Shown one piece after another: positions 14,997-22,288 of a stretch of DNA of 26,771 nt; position 1 is the first letter of the stretch; each line of letters opens with the position of its first letter. The translations under genes were made by a program, and so were the position numbers. The notes beneath the pieces are model-generated. The model did no database searches. It saw nothing but the letters and a program-made list of their open reading frames with translations, and had not been told where the DNA came from. This stretch comes from an uncultured Anaerotignum sp. (lineage in GTDB: Bacteria > Bacillota > Clostridia > Lachnospirales > Anaerotignaceae): assembly GCF_905212195.1 (NCBI RefSeq), contig NZ_CAJMDQ010000027.1, positions 1-26,771 of the forward strand, written 5' to 3'.

Positions 14997-15692
14997 TTAT
15001 GCTTTCATTTTTTCCAATGCCGCATTGGCTGCGTTCTGTTCTGCTTCTTTTTTGCTCTTGCCGCTGCCCTGTCCCAGCACCTTGCCTTCATGGGTCACTT
15101 CTGCCACAAAGACTTTGTTGTGGTCGGGACCCTTTTCATCTACGATGGCATAGTGTACAGGAACCTTGCTGATTTTCTGGATGATTTCCTGCAAATGGGT
15201 CTTGCAGTCCAGATTGCGGAAATTGGTCTTTGTCTGAGCAATCTGGTCTTCCATAAACCGCATAACATATGTAGAAGCAGCTTCGATACCGCCATCCATA
15301 CATACCGCGCCAATGATAGCCTCAAAGGCATCTGCAAGGATGGAATCTCGATTTCTGCCGCCGGTACTTTCTTCCCCTTTGCCTAAAAACAGATTTCTGC
15401 CTACGCCCAATTTTCTGGACAGGCCTGCCAAAGAGCCTTCACAAACTACTGCCGCCCGCAGTTTGGTCAGTTCCCCTTCCGGCATTTCCGGGAATTTGCG
15501 GTACATATATTCACTTACCACCATGTCCAGCACTGCATCACCTAAAAATTCCAGTCTTTCGTTATTTTCGTGACTGCCTTTTTTGTTTTCATTGGCATAG
15601 GAACTATGGGTCAATGCCAGCAGCAGCAAATGCTTATCCGCAAAATGATATCCCAGTTTTTTTTCAAATTCTTCCAAATTCAAATAATTCAT
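14997..15692 (-). CDS. rnc: Ribonuclease III
   Basis: RNase III cuts double-stranded RNA in rRNA maturation and mRNA turnover. The 231-aa protein has the endonuclease domain with the signature 'NERLEFLGDAVLD' at 44-56 and the second acidic site 'LADAFEAIIGAV' at ~118-129. A C-terminal double-stranded RNA-binding domain spans ~160-230 and ends in 'GSGKSKKEAEQNAANAALEKMKA' (split helix). Its start codon lies one base after the acpP stop, so translation is probably coupled. In many Clostridia rnc is followed by smc and ftsY; here a strong terminator follows, so that continuation is missing. Confidence 0.97.
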   Translation of the reverse strand: MNYLNLEEFEKKLGYHFADKHLLLLALTHSSYANENKKGSHENNERLEFLGDAVLDMVVSEYMYRKFPEMPEGELTKLRAAVVCEGSLAGLSRKLGVGRNLFLGKGEESTGGRNRDSILADAFEAIIGAVCMDGGIEAASTYVMRFMEDQIAQTKTNFRNLDCKTHLQEIIQKISKVPVHYAIVDEKGPDHNKVFVAEVTHEGKVLGQGSGKSKKEAEQNAANAALEKMKA

Positions 15693-15693
15693 A

Positions 15694-15924
15694 TTACTTC
15701 TCCACTACTCTTCTGATATAATCCAACGCATCCCCAATGGTTTTCATATTCTCCGCCGCATCGTTGTCAAATTCGATGTCATAGGCTTCCTCCAATGCAG
15801 AAATGATCTGGAACAAATCCAGAGAATCCGCACCGATGTCTTTAAAGGAAGTTTCCTCCCGTAAACTATCTGCAGAAATATGCAGCTGATCCGCAATAAT
15901 CTGCATTACAACAGTTTCGTCCAT
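15694..15924 (-). CDS. acpP: Acyl carrier protein
   Basis: AcpP carries growing acyl chains on a 4'-phosphopantetheine arm during fatty acid synthesis and donates them to PlsX. The 76-aa acidic protein has the attachment motif D-S-L with Ser34 in 'DIGADSLDLFQIISALEEAYDIEF', the normal length and the four-helix pattern. GAGGAGG lies just before the ATG. A promoter with CTGACA / TATAGT lies directly upstream, so acpP-rnc can be expressed apart from plsX. Confidence 0.96.
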   Translation of the reverse strand: MDETVVMQIIADQLHISADSLREETSFKDIGADSLDLFQIISALEEAYDIEFDNDAAENMKTIGDALDYIRRVVEK

Positions 15925-15956
15925 ATTTTCAACCTCCTCTTTTCTTTTCTGTCAAT

Positions 15957-15985
15957 ACTATACTCTATTTCCGACATTTTGTCAG
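15957..15985 (-). promoter_or_regulatory. Promoter upstream of acpP
   Basis: On the minus strand CTGACA (15980-15985) and TATAGT (15957-15962) are 17 bases apart, each matching consensus at 5 of 6 positions. It lies in the 117-base plsX-acpP gap, about 33 bases before the acpP start. Confidence 0.7.
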
Positions 15986-16041
15986 CAGAAATCCTGGAAA
16001 AACAGAAGTTTTTTCCCATTTTGTACACAAAATTACACTGC

Positions 16042-17031
16042 TTACAGTTTATCCTGAATTTTTCCTACAATGTCAGCTTCTTTAAACAGCACACACTGTC
16101 TGATGGCGTTTTTGAATGCTTTGGCATTGGAACTGCCGTGGGCCTTTACCACAAGGGATTTCAGCCCGATGAAAGGCGCGCCGCCGACTTCGTCTGCATC
16201 GAAATATTTTTTTACATTGCGGAAAGGTTTTACCAGCATAGCCGCAGCAATCTTATAAGCACCTTTGGTAATTTCAGACTTGATGATGTCCACCAATGTT
16301 TTGCTCAAGCCTTCTGCAAATTTCAAAATGGTATTGCCTACAAAGCCATCGCAGACAATGACATCTGCTTCCCCGAAAGGAATGTTTCTGGGTTCAATAT
16401 TGCCCACAAAATTCAAATCAGATACTTCCAGAAGCTCATAGGCCTCTTTTGTCAGGCTATCGCCTTTTTCCTTTTCCGCACCGATATTCACCAGTGCAAC
16501 GGAAGGATTTTTCTTGCCAAATACGTTTTCTACATAAACGGAACCCATTTTGCCAAACTGTTCCAGATATTTTGCTTTACAGTCCACGTTTGCGCCGCTG
16601 TCTACTAAGAATGTGAAGCCATTCTTTGTCGGCAGGCAAGTACCCAATACGGGACGTTCTACGCCCGGCAGACGGCCTACAATGAGCAGAGAGCCTGTCA
16701 GGAGGGCACCGGTACTGCCGGCGGAAACAAAGGCGTCAGCCTCCCCATTTTTCACCAGCTGCATACCTACGACCATAGAGGAATTTTTCTTTTTGCGAAT
16801 TGCCATGGTAGGCACTTCGTCAGTGCTGATGACTTCTTCTGCATTAACCACTTCGATTTTTTCTTTTGGATATGTATATTTTGCCAGTTCCCGATTGACA
16901 TCTTCTTCTCTGCCTACCAGTTTTACCAGCACATTCATTTCTTTCACTGCGTCTACTGCACCTTTGACGGTTTCCACAGGTGCCAAGTCCCCGCCCATGG
17001 CATCCAGTGCAACGATTATTTTCTGATCCAT
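16042..17031 (-). CDS. plsX: Phosphate acyltransferase PlsX
   Basis: PlsX converts acyl-ACP and phosphate to acyl-phosphate, the donor for PlsY in phospholipid synthesis; it is a peripheral membrane enzyme. The 329-aa length is usual. The start 'MDQKIIVALDAMGGDLAPVETVKGA' is the family hallmark, followed by 'ISTDEVPTMAIRKKKNSSMVVGMQLVK', 'AFVSAGSTGALLTGS' and 'IVCDGFVGNTILKFAEG'. It precedes acpP by 117 bases. In Bacillus-type genomes plsX follows other fatty-acid genes, and in Clostridia it often follows rpmF. Here a plus-strand AIM24-family gene and several terminators separate it from rpmF, and it has its own promoter. Confidence 0.97.
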   Translation of the reverse strand: MDQKIIVALDAMGGDLAPVETVKGAVDAVKEMNVLVKLVGREEDVNRELAKYTYPKEKIEVVNAEEVISTDEVPTMAIRKKKNSSMVVGMQLVKNGEADAFVSAGSTGALLTGSLLIVGRLPGVERPVLGTCLPTKNGFTFLVDSGANVDCKAKYLEQFGKMGSVYVENVFGKKNPSVALVNIGAEKEKGDSLTKEAYELLEVSDLNFVGNIEPRNIPFGEADVIVCDGFVGNTILKFAEGLSKTLVDIIKSEITKGAYKIAAAMLVKPFRNVKKYFDADEVGGAPFIGLKSLVVKAHGSSNAKAFKNAIRQCVLFKEADIVGKIQDKL

Positions 17032-17069
17032 AACTCACCATGATCCTTTCTTTCAAATTACATGCTTTT

Positions 17070-17098
17070 AGTATAAACAATTCCCCATAAAATTACAA
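17070..17098 (-). promoter_or_regulatory. Promoter of plsX
   Basis: On the minus strand TTGTAA (17093-17098) and TATACT (17070-17075) are 17 bases apart, about 38 bases before the plsX start. I see no FapR-type operator. Confidence 0.65.
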
Positions 17099-17216
17099 TC
17101 CCGCACTCCAATACTTTTTTCCACTCAACGAAGTCATTGCCGTATTTTACAAAATATGGTAAAGTAACATTGTATGAATCATAAAACCTTTTATGGATGC
17201 AAAGGAGGCATTGCTT

Positions 17217-17978
17217 ATGTATCAGATCAAAAATCTTTTGGAAAATGATGACATTCGTGTTTTGACAGAATTGGGGCCTTTTACCGTCATTGAATACCTG
17301 CGGGATTTAAGTGTTTCCCCTGCCAATGCGGCTACAGCTTATTTCGCTTCTGAAATGAATGTGCGCAGACGTCAGGTCATCTGTGATTTGAAAAAAGCCA
17401 ATATCACATTGCAGGCAGGCGCTATGCAGTGGATGGTTGGCAACGTCAATGCCACCACAGGCATCAAAGGTGTTGGCGACCTTTTCGGTAAAGCCATCCG
17501 CGGAAAAGCAACAGGTGAATCTGCCATCAAACCCGAATATACCGGCGACGGCACTTTGGTGCTGGAACCCACTTACAAATACATTCTGCTGGAAGATTTA
17601 GCAGACTGGAATGGCTCTGTTGTTTTGGAAGACGGTCTGTTTTTGGCCTGCGACTCCAAACTGACACACAAAGCCGTTATGCGGTCTAATCTGTCCTCTG
17701 CTGTAGCTGGCGGAGAAGGCTTATTCAACCTTGGTTTGAGCGGCAGCGGCGTTGTAGCCTTGGAATGTCCCTGCCCCAGAGAAGAACTCATTGAAATCTA
17801 TCTGCAGGATGATGTGCTGAAAATCGACGGCAATATGGCAATCGCATGGAGCGGTAGCCTGAACTTTACTGTAGAACGCTCCGGCAAAACCCTCATTGGT
17901 TCTGCGGCTTCCGGCGAAGGTCTGGTAAACGTATTCCGTGGTACTGGTAAAGTGCTGATGGCACCTGTTCTGGACTAA
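17217..17978 (+). CDS. AIM24/DUF124-family protein
   Basis: The 253-aa product belongs to the AIM24 (TIGR00266-like) family of double beta-roll proteins with unknown molecular function. Recognisable parts are 'MQWMVGNVNATTGIKGVG', 'GKAIRGKATGESAIKPEYTGDGTLVLEPT', 'LFLACDSKL', 'EGLFNLGLSGSGVVALECPCP' and the C-terminal 'FRGTGKVLMAPV'. The glycine-rich beta pattern runs through the whole chain after an N-terminal helical region (residues ~1-60) that is longer than in minimal members. The ATG at 17217 lies 8 bases after AAAGGAGG. It runs against its neighbours, lying between plsX and rpmF on the other strand. That suggests insertion into the usual rpmF-plsX arrangement. The upstream AT-rich region must hold its promoter, but I cannot choose one. 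Confidence 0.85.
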   Translation: MYQIKNLLENDDIRVLTELGPFTVIEYLRDLSVSPANAATAYFASEMNVRRRQVICDLKKANITLQAGAMQWMVGNVNATTGIKGVGDLFGKAIRGKATGESAIKPEYTGDGTLVLEPTYKYILLEDLADWNGSVVLEDGLFLACDSKLTHKAVMRSNLSSAVAGGEGLFNLGLSGSGVVALECPCPREELIEIYLQDDVLKIDGNMAIAWSGSLNFTVERSGKTLIGSAASGEGLVNVFRGTGKVLMAPVLD

Positions 17979-18013
17979 ACGATTACATACCATTAAATAC
18001 AACTTTATAAAAA

Positions 18014-18055
18014 GCAAAAAAAGCTGGAATCCTTAAAACAAAAAGTTCCAGCTTT
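18014..18055 (-). terminator. Second terminator hairpin downstream of rpmF
   Basis: On the minus strand AAAGCTGGAA and TTCCAGCTTT (plus 18046-18055 and 18020-18029) form a perfect 10-bp stem followed by a T run. On the plus strand the hairpin lacks a T run. It would stop read-through from rpmF towards the AIM24 gene. Confidence 0.6.
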
Positions 18056-18059
18056 AGGG

Positions 18060-18168
18060 GCATCTTCATAAGAAAACAAAGAAAGCCAAAATCCTTATCA
18101 TGAAAAAGGATTTGGCTTTCTTATTTTATTAAGATTTTATTTGTTATGTTTTCTTAAGGGGAAGTTGC
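18060..18168. repeat. 109-base nested imperfect inverted repeat
   Basis: Outer arms GCATCTTC / GAAGTTGC (one mismatch) and AAGAAAACA / TGTTTTCTT (18070-18078 and 18147-18155) enclose an inner strong stem GAAAGCCAAAATCCTT / AAGGATTTGGCTTTC (18081-18096 and 18106-18120, one bulged A). The inner stem followed by TTATTTTATT can terminate the AIM24 transcript, and the minus side is also T-rich. The outer pairing goes beyond what a terminator needs and resembles a small palindromic element or a structured RNA. The rest of the 320-base gap holds only the neighbouring terminators. Confidence 0.5.
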
Positions 18169-18254
18169 TTTTCCTTTTCCCTGATTTATTTTCTTCCATA
18201 GAACCGTGATGATTCCCTTCAGAAAATAACTCTTTGTGATTTCTCACCCAACGC

Positions 18255-18281
18255 AAAAAAGGCAGCATTTCTGCTGCCTTT
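18255..18281 (-). terminator. Intrinsic terminator of DUF177-rpmF
   Basis: On the minus strand AAAGGCAGCA and TGCTGCCTTT form a 10-bp stem with a 4-base loop followed by TTTTTT, 17 bases after the rpmF stop. Confidence 0.88.
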
Positions 18282-18298
18282 GATTTGCTCATCCAAAA

Positions 18299-18478
18299 TT
18301 AGTCAACTTTGATGATTGTTTTCTTGTTATAAGCACCACAAGCTTTGCATACCTGGTGAGGCGCCATCAGTTCGCCGCATTTGCTGCATTTTACCAGGTT
18401 GGGTGTTGCGATCTTCCAGCTCTGTGCTTTTCTTTTATCTCTTTTGGATTTAGATACTCGACCCTTAGGTACAGCCAT
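18299..18478 (-). CDS. rpmF: Ribosomal protein L32
   Basis: This 59-aa protein of the large ribosomal subunit starts 'MAVPKGRVSKSKRDKRKAQ' and carries the zinc-ribbon pairs CSKCGE and CKACGA of the zinc-binding (C+) form of L32. It ends 'NKKTIIKVD'. GGAGGTGT lies before the ATG at 18478. It starts two bases after the DUF177 stop, the near-universal bacterial pairing, and is followed by a strong terminator. The four cysteines imply that expression is tied to zinc supply, but I see no Zur-type site nearby. Confidence 0.97.
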   Translation of the reverse strand: MAVPKGRVSKSKRDKRKAQSWKIATPNLVKCSKCGELMAPHQVCKACGAYNKKTIIKVD

Positions 18479-18480
18479 TT

Positions 18481-18987
18481 CTACACCTCCTCATCAACAT
18501 TGAAAAGAGCCCTCAAACTTTCAAATCTCGGATCTATCTCTGTGGTGTCGCATCCGCACGCACCTGTGTTCAGATCCTTGCCGCAGACAGGACAGAGTCC
18601 TTTGCAGTCATCCCTACAAAGAGTCTTCATAGGCATGGCCTCCATGATCCCGCTTCTGACATAGTCCGCAAGATCGATCTGATCTCCCGAAAAAGTTTCT
18701 GTCTCTTCGTCATCTCTGCCTGTATGGGAAAAACGCTCCTCAATATTGAAGTGAATCTCTGTTGTAACCGGCGCAAGGCAACGGTCACACGCAATGCTGA
18801 CCTTTGTTTCGCCCTTTGCTTCCAAAACGAAAATCTCATTTTCGTTTCTGAGAGTTCCTTCTATTTTTACAGGCTCCATAAAACCCACAACATTGGGGTA
18901 TGCCGCAATCTCTTGTATTTGCTCAGACATATGCACTTCCATAGAAGCACCGTTTTTACCATATAAATGAGCCATTTGCAATATCAT
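18481..18987 (-). CDS. DUF177 (YceD/YlbN) protein
   Basis: The 168-aa protein belongs to the YceD/DUF177 family found directly upstream of rpmF in most bacteria and connected to 23S rRNA or large-subunit maturation. It shows the CDRC pair near residue 70 and the C-terminal 'CRDDCKGLCPVCGKDLNTGAC' zinc-like motif, ending in 'DPRFESLRALF', which is the family C terminus. The frame begins with a GTG at 18996 that overlaps the likely Shine-Dalgarno GGGGTG, so I use the ATG at 18987. Transcription should start from the consensus promoter inside the end of ackA. Confidence 0.92.
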   Translation of the reverse strand: MILQMAHLYGKNGASMEVHMSEQIQEIAAYPNVVGFMEPVKIEGTLRNENEIFVLEAKGETKVSIACDRCLAPVTTEIHFNIEERFSHTGRDDEETETFSGDQIDLADYVRSGIMEAMPMKTLCRDDCKGLCPVCGKDLNTGACGCDTTEIDPRFESLRALFNVDEEV

Positions 18988-19016
18988 TCGTATCACCCCG
19001 TAGTCGTACCTAAAAT

Positions 19017-19045
19017 ATTATACAGAAAGGTTTCTTATTTGTCAA
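19017..19045 (-). promoter_or_regulatory. Perfect consensus promoter of DUF177-rpmF inside the ackA end
   Basis: On the minus strand TTGACA (19040-19045) and TATAAT (19017-19022) are exactly 17 bases apart, matching the sigma-A consensus at all 12 positions. The -35 box is read as the last codons of ackA (Leu-Asp-Lys). This predicts strong constitutive expression of the ribosomal gene pair. Confidence 0.9.
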
Positions 19046-20231
19046 GCAATTCCTTTGTATCTCTTGCAATAACCAGTTCTTCGTTTGTAGGGATTACAAA
19101 CACTCTTACTCTGGAGTCGGGAGCAGAGATTTCGATTGCTTTGCCTCTCAAAGAGTTGTTGTAAGAATCGATGTGTACGCCCAGGTAACCCAGGTAGTCA
19201 CAGATCAGTCTTCTTGTGGAAGCGGAGTTTTCACCCAGACCTGCTGTAAATACGATTGCGTCTACACCGTTCATAGCAGCAGCGTAAGCGCCGATTCTCT
19301 TAGCTACTTTGTAAGCGAATACGTCCAGAGCCATACCTGCTCTTTCGTTACCATGTTCGCTTGCGTCTTCAACGTCACGGAAGTCGCTGGATACGCCGGA
19401 GATACCCAGTACGCCGGATTTTTTGTTCAGGATGTTGTCCATTTCCTGAGGTGTCAGGTTTTCTTTTTCCATCAGGAATGTGATAACAGCTGCGTCAACG
19501 TCACCAGCTCTTGTACCCATTACCAGACCTTCCAGAGGTGTGAAGCCCATGGTTGTGTCGATGGATTTGCCGTTTCTTACTGCACATACGGAACCGCCGT
19601 TGCCCAGGTGGCAAGTGATTGTTTTTGTCTGGTCATAAGGTCTGTCCAGCATTTTTGCAGCTTCTTCGGATACGAATCTGTGGCTTGTGCCGTGGAAGCC
19701 GTATCTTCTGATTTTGTATTTTTCATAGTATTCGTAAGGGATAGCATACAGATATGCTCTTTCGGGCATTGTCTGATGGAATGCTGTGTCGAATACAGCT
19801 ACCTGAGGTACGCCGGGCATGATTTTTTCGCAAGCGTGGATACCAATCAGGTTAGCAGGGTTGTGCAGAGGTGCCAGTTCGCAGCATTTTTCGATTGCTT
19901 CGATAACTTCGGGTGTGATTACAACGGAGTTTGCGAAGTATTCACCACCATGTACTACACGGTGACCAACTGCATTGATTTCGGACATGGATTTTACTAC
20001 GCCGTATTCGCTGTTTGTCAGAGCGTCCAGTACCATTTTTACTGCTACGCTGTGATCTTCCATGTAATCGTTGAAGATAACATCTTCTTTACCTACAGGC
20101 TGATGTTTCAGTCTGGAACCTTCGATACCGATTCTTTCGCACAGACCTTTTGCCATTACGCTTTCTGTGTCCATGTCGATCAGCTGATATTTCAGGGAAG
20201 AACTACCACAGTTTAAAACCAGAATTTTCAT
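19035..20231 (-). CDS. ackA: Acetate kinase
   Basis: AckA converts acetyl phosphate and ADP to acetate and ATP, the main substrate-level phosphorylation step of many fermenters. The 398-aa length is standard. Visible signatures are 'LNCGSSSLKYQL' at the N terminus, 'GHRVVHGG' with the catalytic Arg, 'YGFHGTSHRFV', 'GTRAGDVD' with the second catalytic Arg, 'VFTAGLGENS' and the C-terminal 'VIPTNEELVIARDT'. It follows pta by 74 bases on the same strand, with AAGGAGAG before the ATG. No terminator follows. The next gene pair has its own promoter in the last codons of ackA. Confidence 0.98.
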   Translation of the reverse strand: MKILVLNCGSSSLKYQLIDMDTESVMAKGLCERIGIEGSRLKHQPVGKEDVIFNDYMEDHSVAVKMVLDALTNSEYGVVKSMSEINAVGHRVVHGGEYFANSVVITPEVIEAIEKCCELAPLHNPANLIGIHACEKIMPGVPQVAVFDTAFHQTMPERAYLYAIPYEYYEKYKIRRYGFHGTSHRFVSEEAAKMLDRPYDQTKTITCHLGNGGSVCAVRNGKSIDTTMGFTPLEGLVMGTRAGDVDAAVITFLMEKENLTPQEMDNILNKKSGVLGISGVSSDFRDVEDASEHGNERAGMALDVFAYKVAKRIGAYAAAMNGVDAIVFTAGLGENSASTRRLICDYLGYLGVHIDSYNNSLRGKAIEISAPDSRVRVFVIPTNEELVIARDTKELLDK

Positions 20232-20305
20232 TTTTTTCTCTCCTTATTTTGTCCGTAGTTGTTATTTGCGGGCAGAACACTGCCATTGTTTCCGATTGGA
20301 TAAAA

Positions 20306-21307
20306 TTATTTACCCATTACCTGAGCCTGAACGGATGTCAGAGCAACAACTGCAACGATGTCATTTGCGGAGCAGCCTCTGGACAGGTCGTTAACAGGTT
20401 TTGCGATACCCTGCAGGATAGGGCCAAAAGCTTCTGCCTGGCCAAATCTCTGAACCAGTTTGTAACCGATGTTGCCAGCGTCGATGTCAGGGAATACCAG
20501 TACGTTTGCTTTACCAGCAACTGTGCTGTTGGGAGCTTTCAGTTCGCCAACTTCTTTAACGATAGCAGCGTCCAGCTGGATTTCGCCGTCCAGTTTTACG
20601 TTAGGGAATTTTTCTTTTGCAATTTTAACTGCATCTACAACTTTTGTTACGTCAGCATGTTTTGCGGAACCCATTGTGGAGTGGCTCAGCATAGCAACTC
20701 TGGGTTCTTTGCCGATGAATGCTTCGTAAGATTTAGCGGAATCGCCTGCGATGCAAGCCAGTTCCTGAGGGTTAGGATTCTGGTTCAGTGCACAGTCAGC
20801 GAACAGCAGGATACCGTCATCACCATACTGAGGTGTGTTTGTTACCATGATGAAGAAAGAGGATACCAGTTCTGTGCCAGGTGCTGTTTTCAGAATCTGC
20901 AGAGCGGGACGCAGTGTGTCAGCTGTGGAGTGGATTGCGCCGGAAACCATACCGTCAGCGATATCCATTTTAACCAGCATAACACCCATGAACAGAGGAT
21001 CGTCCAGCAGAAGTTTTCTAGCTTCTTCCAGAGTCATGCCTTTGCTTTTTCTAGCTTCTGCCAGAGCTGCAACAACTTCATCCATTCTTTCGTAGTTTTC
21101 AGGATCTACGAAGATAGCTTTGGATACATCCAGACCGCCTGCTGCTTCCATGATCTTTTCTTTGTTACCGATCAGAACGATGTCAGCCAGGTTGTCTCTC
21201 AGGCATTCAGCAGCTGCTTCCAGATTTCTTTTTTCATAAGATTCGGGCAGTACAATTACCTTTTTGTCTGCTTTTGCTTTTGCTTTCATTTCAGATAAAA
21301 AATCCAC
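20306..21307 (-). CDS. pta: Phosphate acetyltransferase
   Basis: Pta converts acetyl-CoA and phosphate to acetyl phosphate, the substrate of AckA. The 333-aa single-domain form is typical of Firmicutes. Seen are 'VIVLPESYEKRNLEAA', 'DGMVSGAIHSTADTLRPALQI', 'MLSHSTMGSAKHADV' and 'VLVFPDIDAGNIGYKLVQRF', all family blocks. An ATG at 21322 opens the frame, but its first bases are themselves the Shine-Dalgarno GGAGG, which lies 8 bases before a GTG at 21307. The GTG start gives 'VDFLSEMKAKAKADKK', matching the usual N terminus. It is the first gene of pta-ackA, with a good promoter and a small palindrome in its leader. Confidence 0.97.
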   Translation of the reverse strand: MDFLSEMKAKAKADKKVIVLPESYEKRNLEAAAECLRDNLADIVLIGNKEKIMEAAGGLDVSKAIFVDPENYERMDEVVAALAEARKSKGMTLEEARKLLLDDPLFMGVMLVKMDIADGMVSGAIHSTADTLRPALQILKTAPGTELVSSFFIMVTNTPQYGDDGILLFADCALNQNPNPQELACIAGDSAKSYEAFIGKEPRVAMLSHSTMGSAKHADVTKVVDAVKIAKEKFPNVKLDGEIQLDAAIVKEVGELKAPNSTVAGKANVLVFPDIDAGNIGYKLVQRFGQAEAFGPILQGIAKPVNDLSRGCSANDIVAVVALTSVQAQVMGK

Positions 21308-21422
21308 TGTAAAGACCTCCATTTTTAAATAGATAGATTAACTGTTGTCTTTTTTACTGGAAGAAATGACTTCTTCCGTCCCAGGAAAACAAATTTCCCT
21401 GATATATATACTGTTTCAAAAT

Positions 21423-21440
21423 CCGTTTTCAATAAAACGG
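21423..21440. promoter_or_regulatory. Palindrome in the pta leader
   Basis: CCGTTTT-CAAT-AAAACGG is a perfect 7-bp inverted repeat that starts 12 bases downstream of the pta -10 box, so it would lie at or just after the transcription start. There it could act as an operator or as a 5' mRNA hairpin. No known consensus comes to mind. Confidence 0.45.
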
Positions 21441-21451
21441 ACAGCATATTT

Positions 21452-21480
21452 ATTATAAACAAAAAACGCAGTGTATACAA
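21452..21480 (-). promoter_or_regulatory. Promoter of pta-ackA
   Basis: On the minus strand TTGTAT (21475-21480) and TATAAT (21452-21457) are 17 bases apart. The -10 box is perfect. The leader to the GTG start would be about 135 bases. Confidence 0.75.
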
Positions 21481-21520
21481 GTACATCCGCGAAAAAAACG
21501 GTAAAAAACCCCATTTTTTC

Positions 21521-21916
21521 TCACAACTTTTTCCCGCAGGAACGGCAGAAAGCGTAGTCTTTCTCCGCTTTTGCCCCGCAGTAAGGACAAAAAGCCGTTT
21601 CTGTCGGTCTCTCTTCTTCTTCTTTTGGCTCTGCTGTTTTTTCTTTTTTGTTCAGCACTTCTTCCAAAGGGTCAGGTTCTTCTCCTTCTTCTGTAATGTC
21701 GTAAAGAGAAAAGCGATTTTCCCCGGTGGCATTCATCAGAGAAATGATAACATTGCTGCCGGCAATCACCACAAAAACCAGTCCCATAAGTACAAATGGT
21801 ATTGGTGCTCCCATTTTGGCCGCAGACACCATCCAGAAAATACCGAAAACAACGGCAAAGATTGAACCGATGGCTCCCTGCAGAGATGAGCCTCTGCCGG
21901 GTTTGATACTTCTCAT
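21521..21916 (-). CDS. Zinc-ribbon membrane protein (131 aa)
   Basis: The protein has two predicted transmembrane helices (about residues 14-33 and 40-61) and a strongly charged linker at ~75-106 rich in Glu and Lys. A C-terminal zinc ribbon has Cys110-x2-Cys113 and Cys124-x2-Cys127. The family is not known to me beyond 'zinc ribbon domain-containing protein'. The frame opens at 21922, but that ATG abuts the GGAGGGG site; the ATG at 21916 is 8 bases from GGAGG and is preferred. It is the last gene of a three-gene set with a CheA-like kinase and a second zinc-ribbon membrane protein, 30 bases after the latter. The shared architecture suggests the two proteins are related or work together. Confidence 0.75.
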   Translation of the reverse strand: MRSIKPGRGSSLQGAIGSIFAVVFGIFWMVSAAKMGAPIPFVLMGLVFVVIAGSNVIISLMNATGENRFSLYDITEEGEEPDPLEEVLNKKEKTAEPKEEEERPTETAFCPYCGAKAEKDYAFCRSCGKKL

Positions 21917-21946
21917 GGGCATCCCCTCCTGTCCTTTTGATTGGTA

Positions 21947-22276
21947 TCAGATATTTTTTTCATACATATTCTTTCCACAGATTTGGCAGATTTGTTCTCT
22001 GCCCTGCACATTGGCACCACAGTAGGGGCATGCTGTCAGTATTATTTCTTTTGGTACAGATGGTTTCTTTCTTCTGCATCCATTCCACAGAAAAACTGCT
22101 CCTAAAACTACCAGAGCCAGACCAGTAAAAACAAAAATACCCTCGAAACGGATGCTTCCTGCTGCACCTTGTTGCTGTTCCTGAAACCACATATTTTCCA
22201 GTATCAGCAGAAAGATGCCTCCTACTAACATTGCCAGTCCTTTCAGAACCGACCATGTCCTCTCTTTTCTGCTCAT
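21947..22276 (-). CDS. Zinc-ribbon membrane protein (109 aa)
   Basis: Two hydrophobic helices (about residues 8-28 and 45-65) are followed by a basic stretch and a C-terminal zinc ribbon with Cys83-x2-Cys86 and Cys97-x2-Cys100. The layout mirrors the 131-aa gene downstream, but the linker is short and lacks the acidic region. The frame opens with a GTG at 22282, but GGGGGAG lies 5 bases before the ATG at 22276, so I start there. It begins 12 bases after the CheA-like gene ends, so the two are almost certainly co-transcribed. Function unknown; a small membrane-anchored sensor or scaffold is possible. Confidence 0.75.
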   Translation of the reverse strand: MSRKERTWSVLKGLAMLVGGIFLLILENMWFQEQQQGAAGSIRFEGIFVFTGLALVVLGAVFLWNGCRRKKPSVPKEIILTACPYCGANVQGREQICQICGKNMYEKNI

Positions 22277-22288
22277 AAGCACTCCCCC

